NCBI GenBank assembly: GCA_026225945.1
Contig: JAMJFZ010000811.1
Coordinates: 806,001-870,000, forward strand
Reading direction: 5' to 3'
From: Cricetomys ansorgei
Taxonomy: Eukaryota > Chordata > Mammalia > Rodentia > Nesomyidae
Length of the DNA: 64,000 nucleotides
The translations under genes and the position numbers were made by a program. Numbering within the stretch: the stretch's first letter is position 1; every line of letters starts with the position of its first letter. Below are positions 63,746 to 64,000 of the stretch, piece after piece. Below the pieces are notes generated by a model. That model searched no databases, was not told the DNA's origin, and worked only from the letters and a program-made list of their open reading frames with translations.

Positions 63746-64000
63746 TATCCTGTCTTTTTGGCTATTGGTACTAGGTACTAGGATTTAACAACCTAGTATG
63801 GTATAACTGGAAGGGGTTTTAGGTAATATCTCTCATAAATGTCATATAGAATAGACTTCTGAAGGAGGTAGGTCAGAGCTTTATGCTACATGTCTCCCCA
63901 TTGTTTCACTCAGCGGGTTGTACCGTGGATTTGAAGTTTCTACAGACAGGAATGATGTATAATGTCTTAAGCCTTGTAGGAGTACTTGTGGCCACCTGAA

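Overview
This is a nuclear genomic segment from a muroid rodent. Intron-containing protein genes with GT-AG junctions, three CpG-rich promoters and a dense load of B1, B2, B3/B4 and ID SINEs (plus older MIR, L2 and LINE-1 debris) all point there. The proteins are orthologues of PGAP2, RHOG and STIM1, in the conserved mammalian order PGAP2(+)–RHOG(−)–STIM1(+). As far as I remember the mouse and rat STIM1 N-terminus, the one encoded here differs slightly from both, so another muroid is possible; this is a weak inference.

Layout. (1) Bases 1–6,600 are repeat-rich, with no exon I can support. (2) 6,600–21,050 holds Pgap2 on the plus strand: a CpG-rich promoter with a 5' non-coding exon ending at 6846, two homologous alternative first coding exons (9281–9455 and 13969–14128), then common exons 18481–18733, 18836–18942, 19523–19631 and 19827–stop 19957, and a poly(A) signal at 21043–21048. 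The exon-A form joins to an intact 254-codon frame. (3) About 21,660–33,150 is Rhog on the minus strand: a single coding exon with an intact 191-aa GTPase (22231–22806), an intron of about 10.2 kb, and a non-coding exon 1 inside a CpG island with ETS and GC boxes. Pgap2 and Rhog converge tail to tail, about 0.6 kb apart. (4) 33,300–49,750 is an intergenic gap of about 16 kb filled with SINEs, LINE-1 remnants, a hAT-like terminal-inverted-repeat element and a degenerate 19-bp minisatellite flanked by a 32-bp direct repeat. (5) 49,750–51,132 is the Stim1 CpG-island promoter, 5' leader and coding exon 1 (signal peptide and start of the ER-luminal region). From 51,133 to the window end is the beginning of Stim1 intron 1; the EF-hand, SAM, transmembrane and CRAC-activating parts lie downstream, outside the window.

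The three genes are neighbours but have no obvious shared pathway. PGAP2 acts in Golgi GPI-anchor lipid remodelling, RHOG is a Rac-like small GTPase, and STIM1 is the ER calcium sensor for store-operated entry. I found no rRNA gene, functional tRNA gene, CRISPR array, bacterial mobile element or clearly novel multi-gene system. The observations most worth following are the frame-locked pair of Pgap2 first coding exons, a tandem donor in Pgap2 that would toggle four residues, an overlapping uORF in the Stim1 leader, and the bounded minisatellite. SINE limits are estimated by eye, generally within about 10–20 bp.
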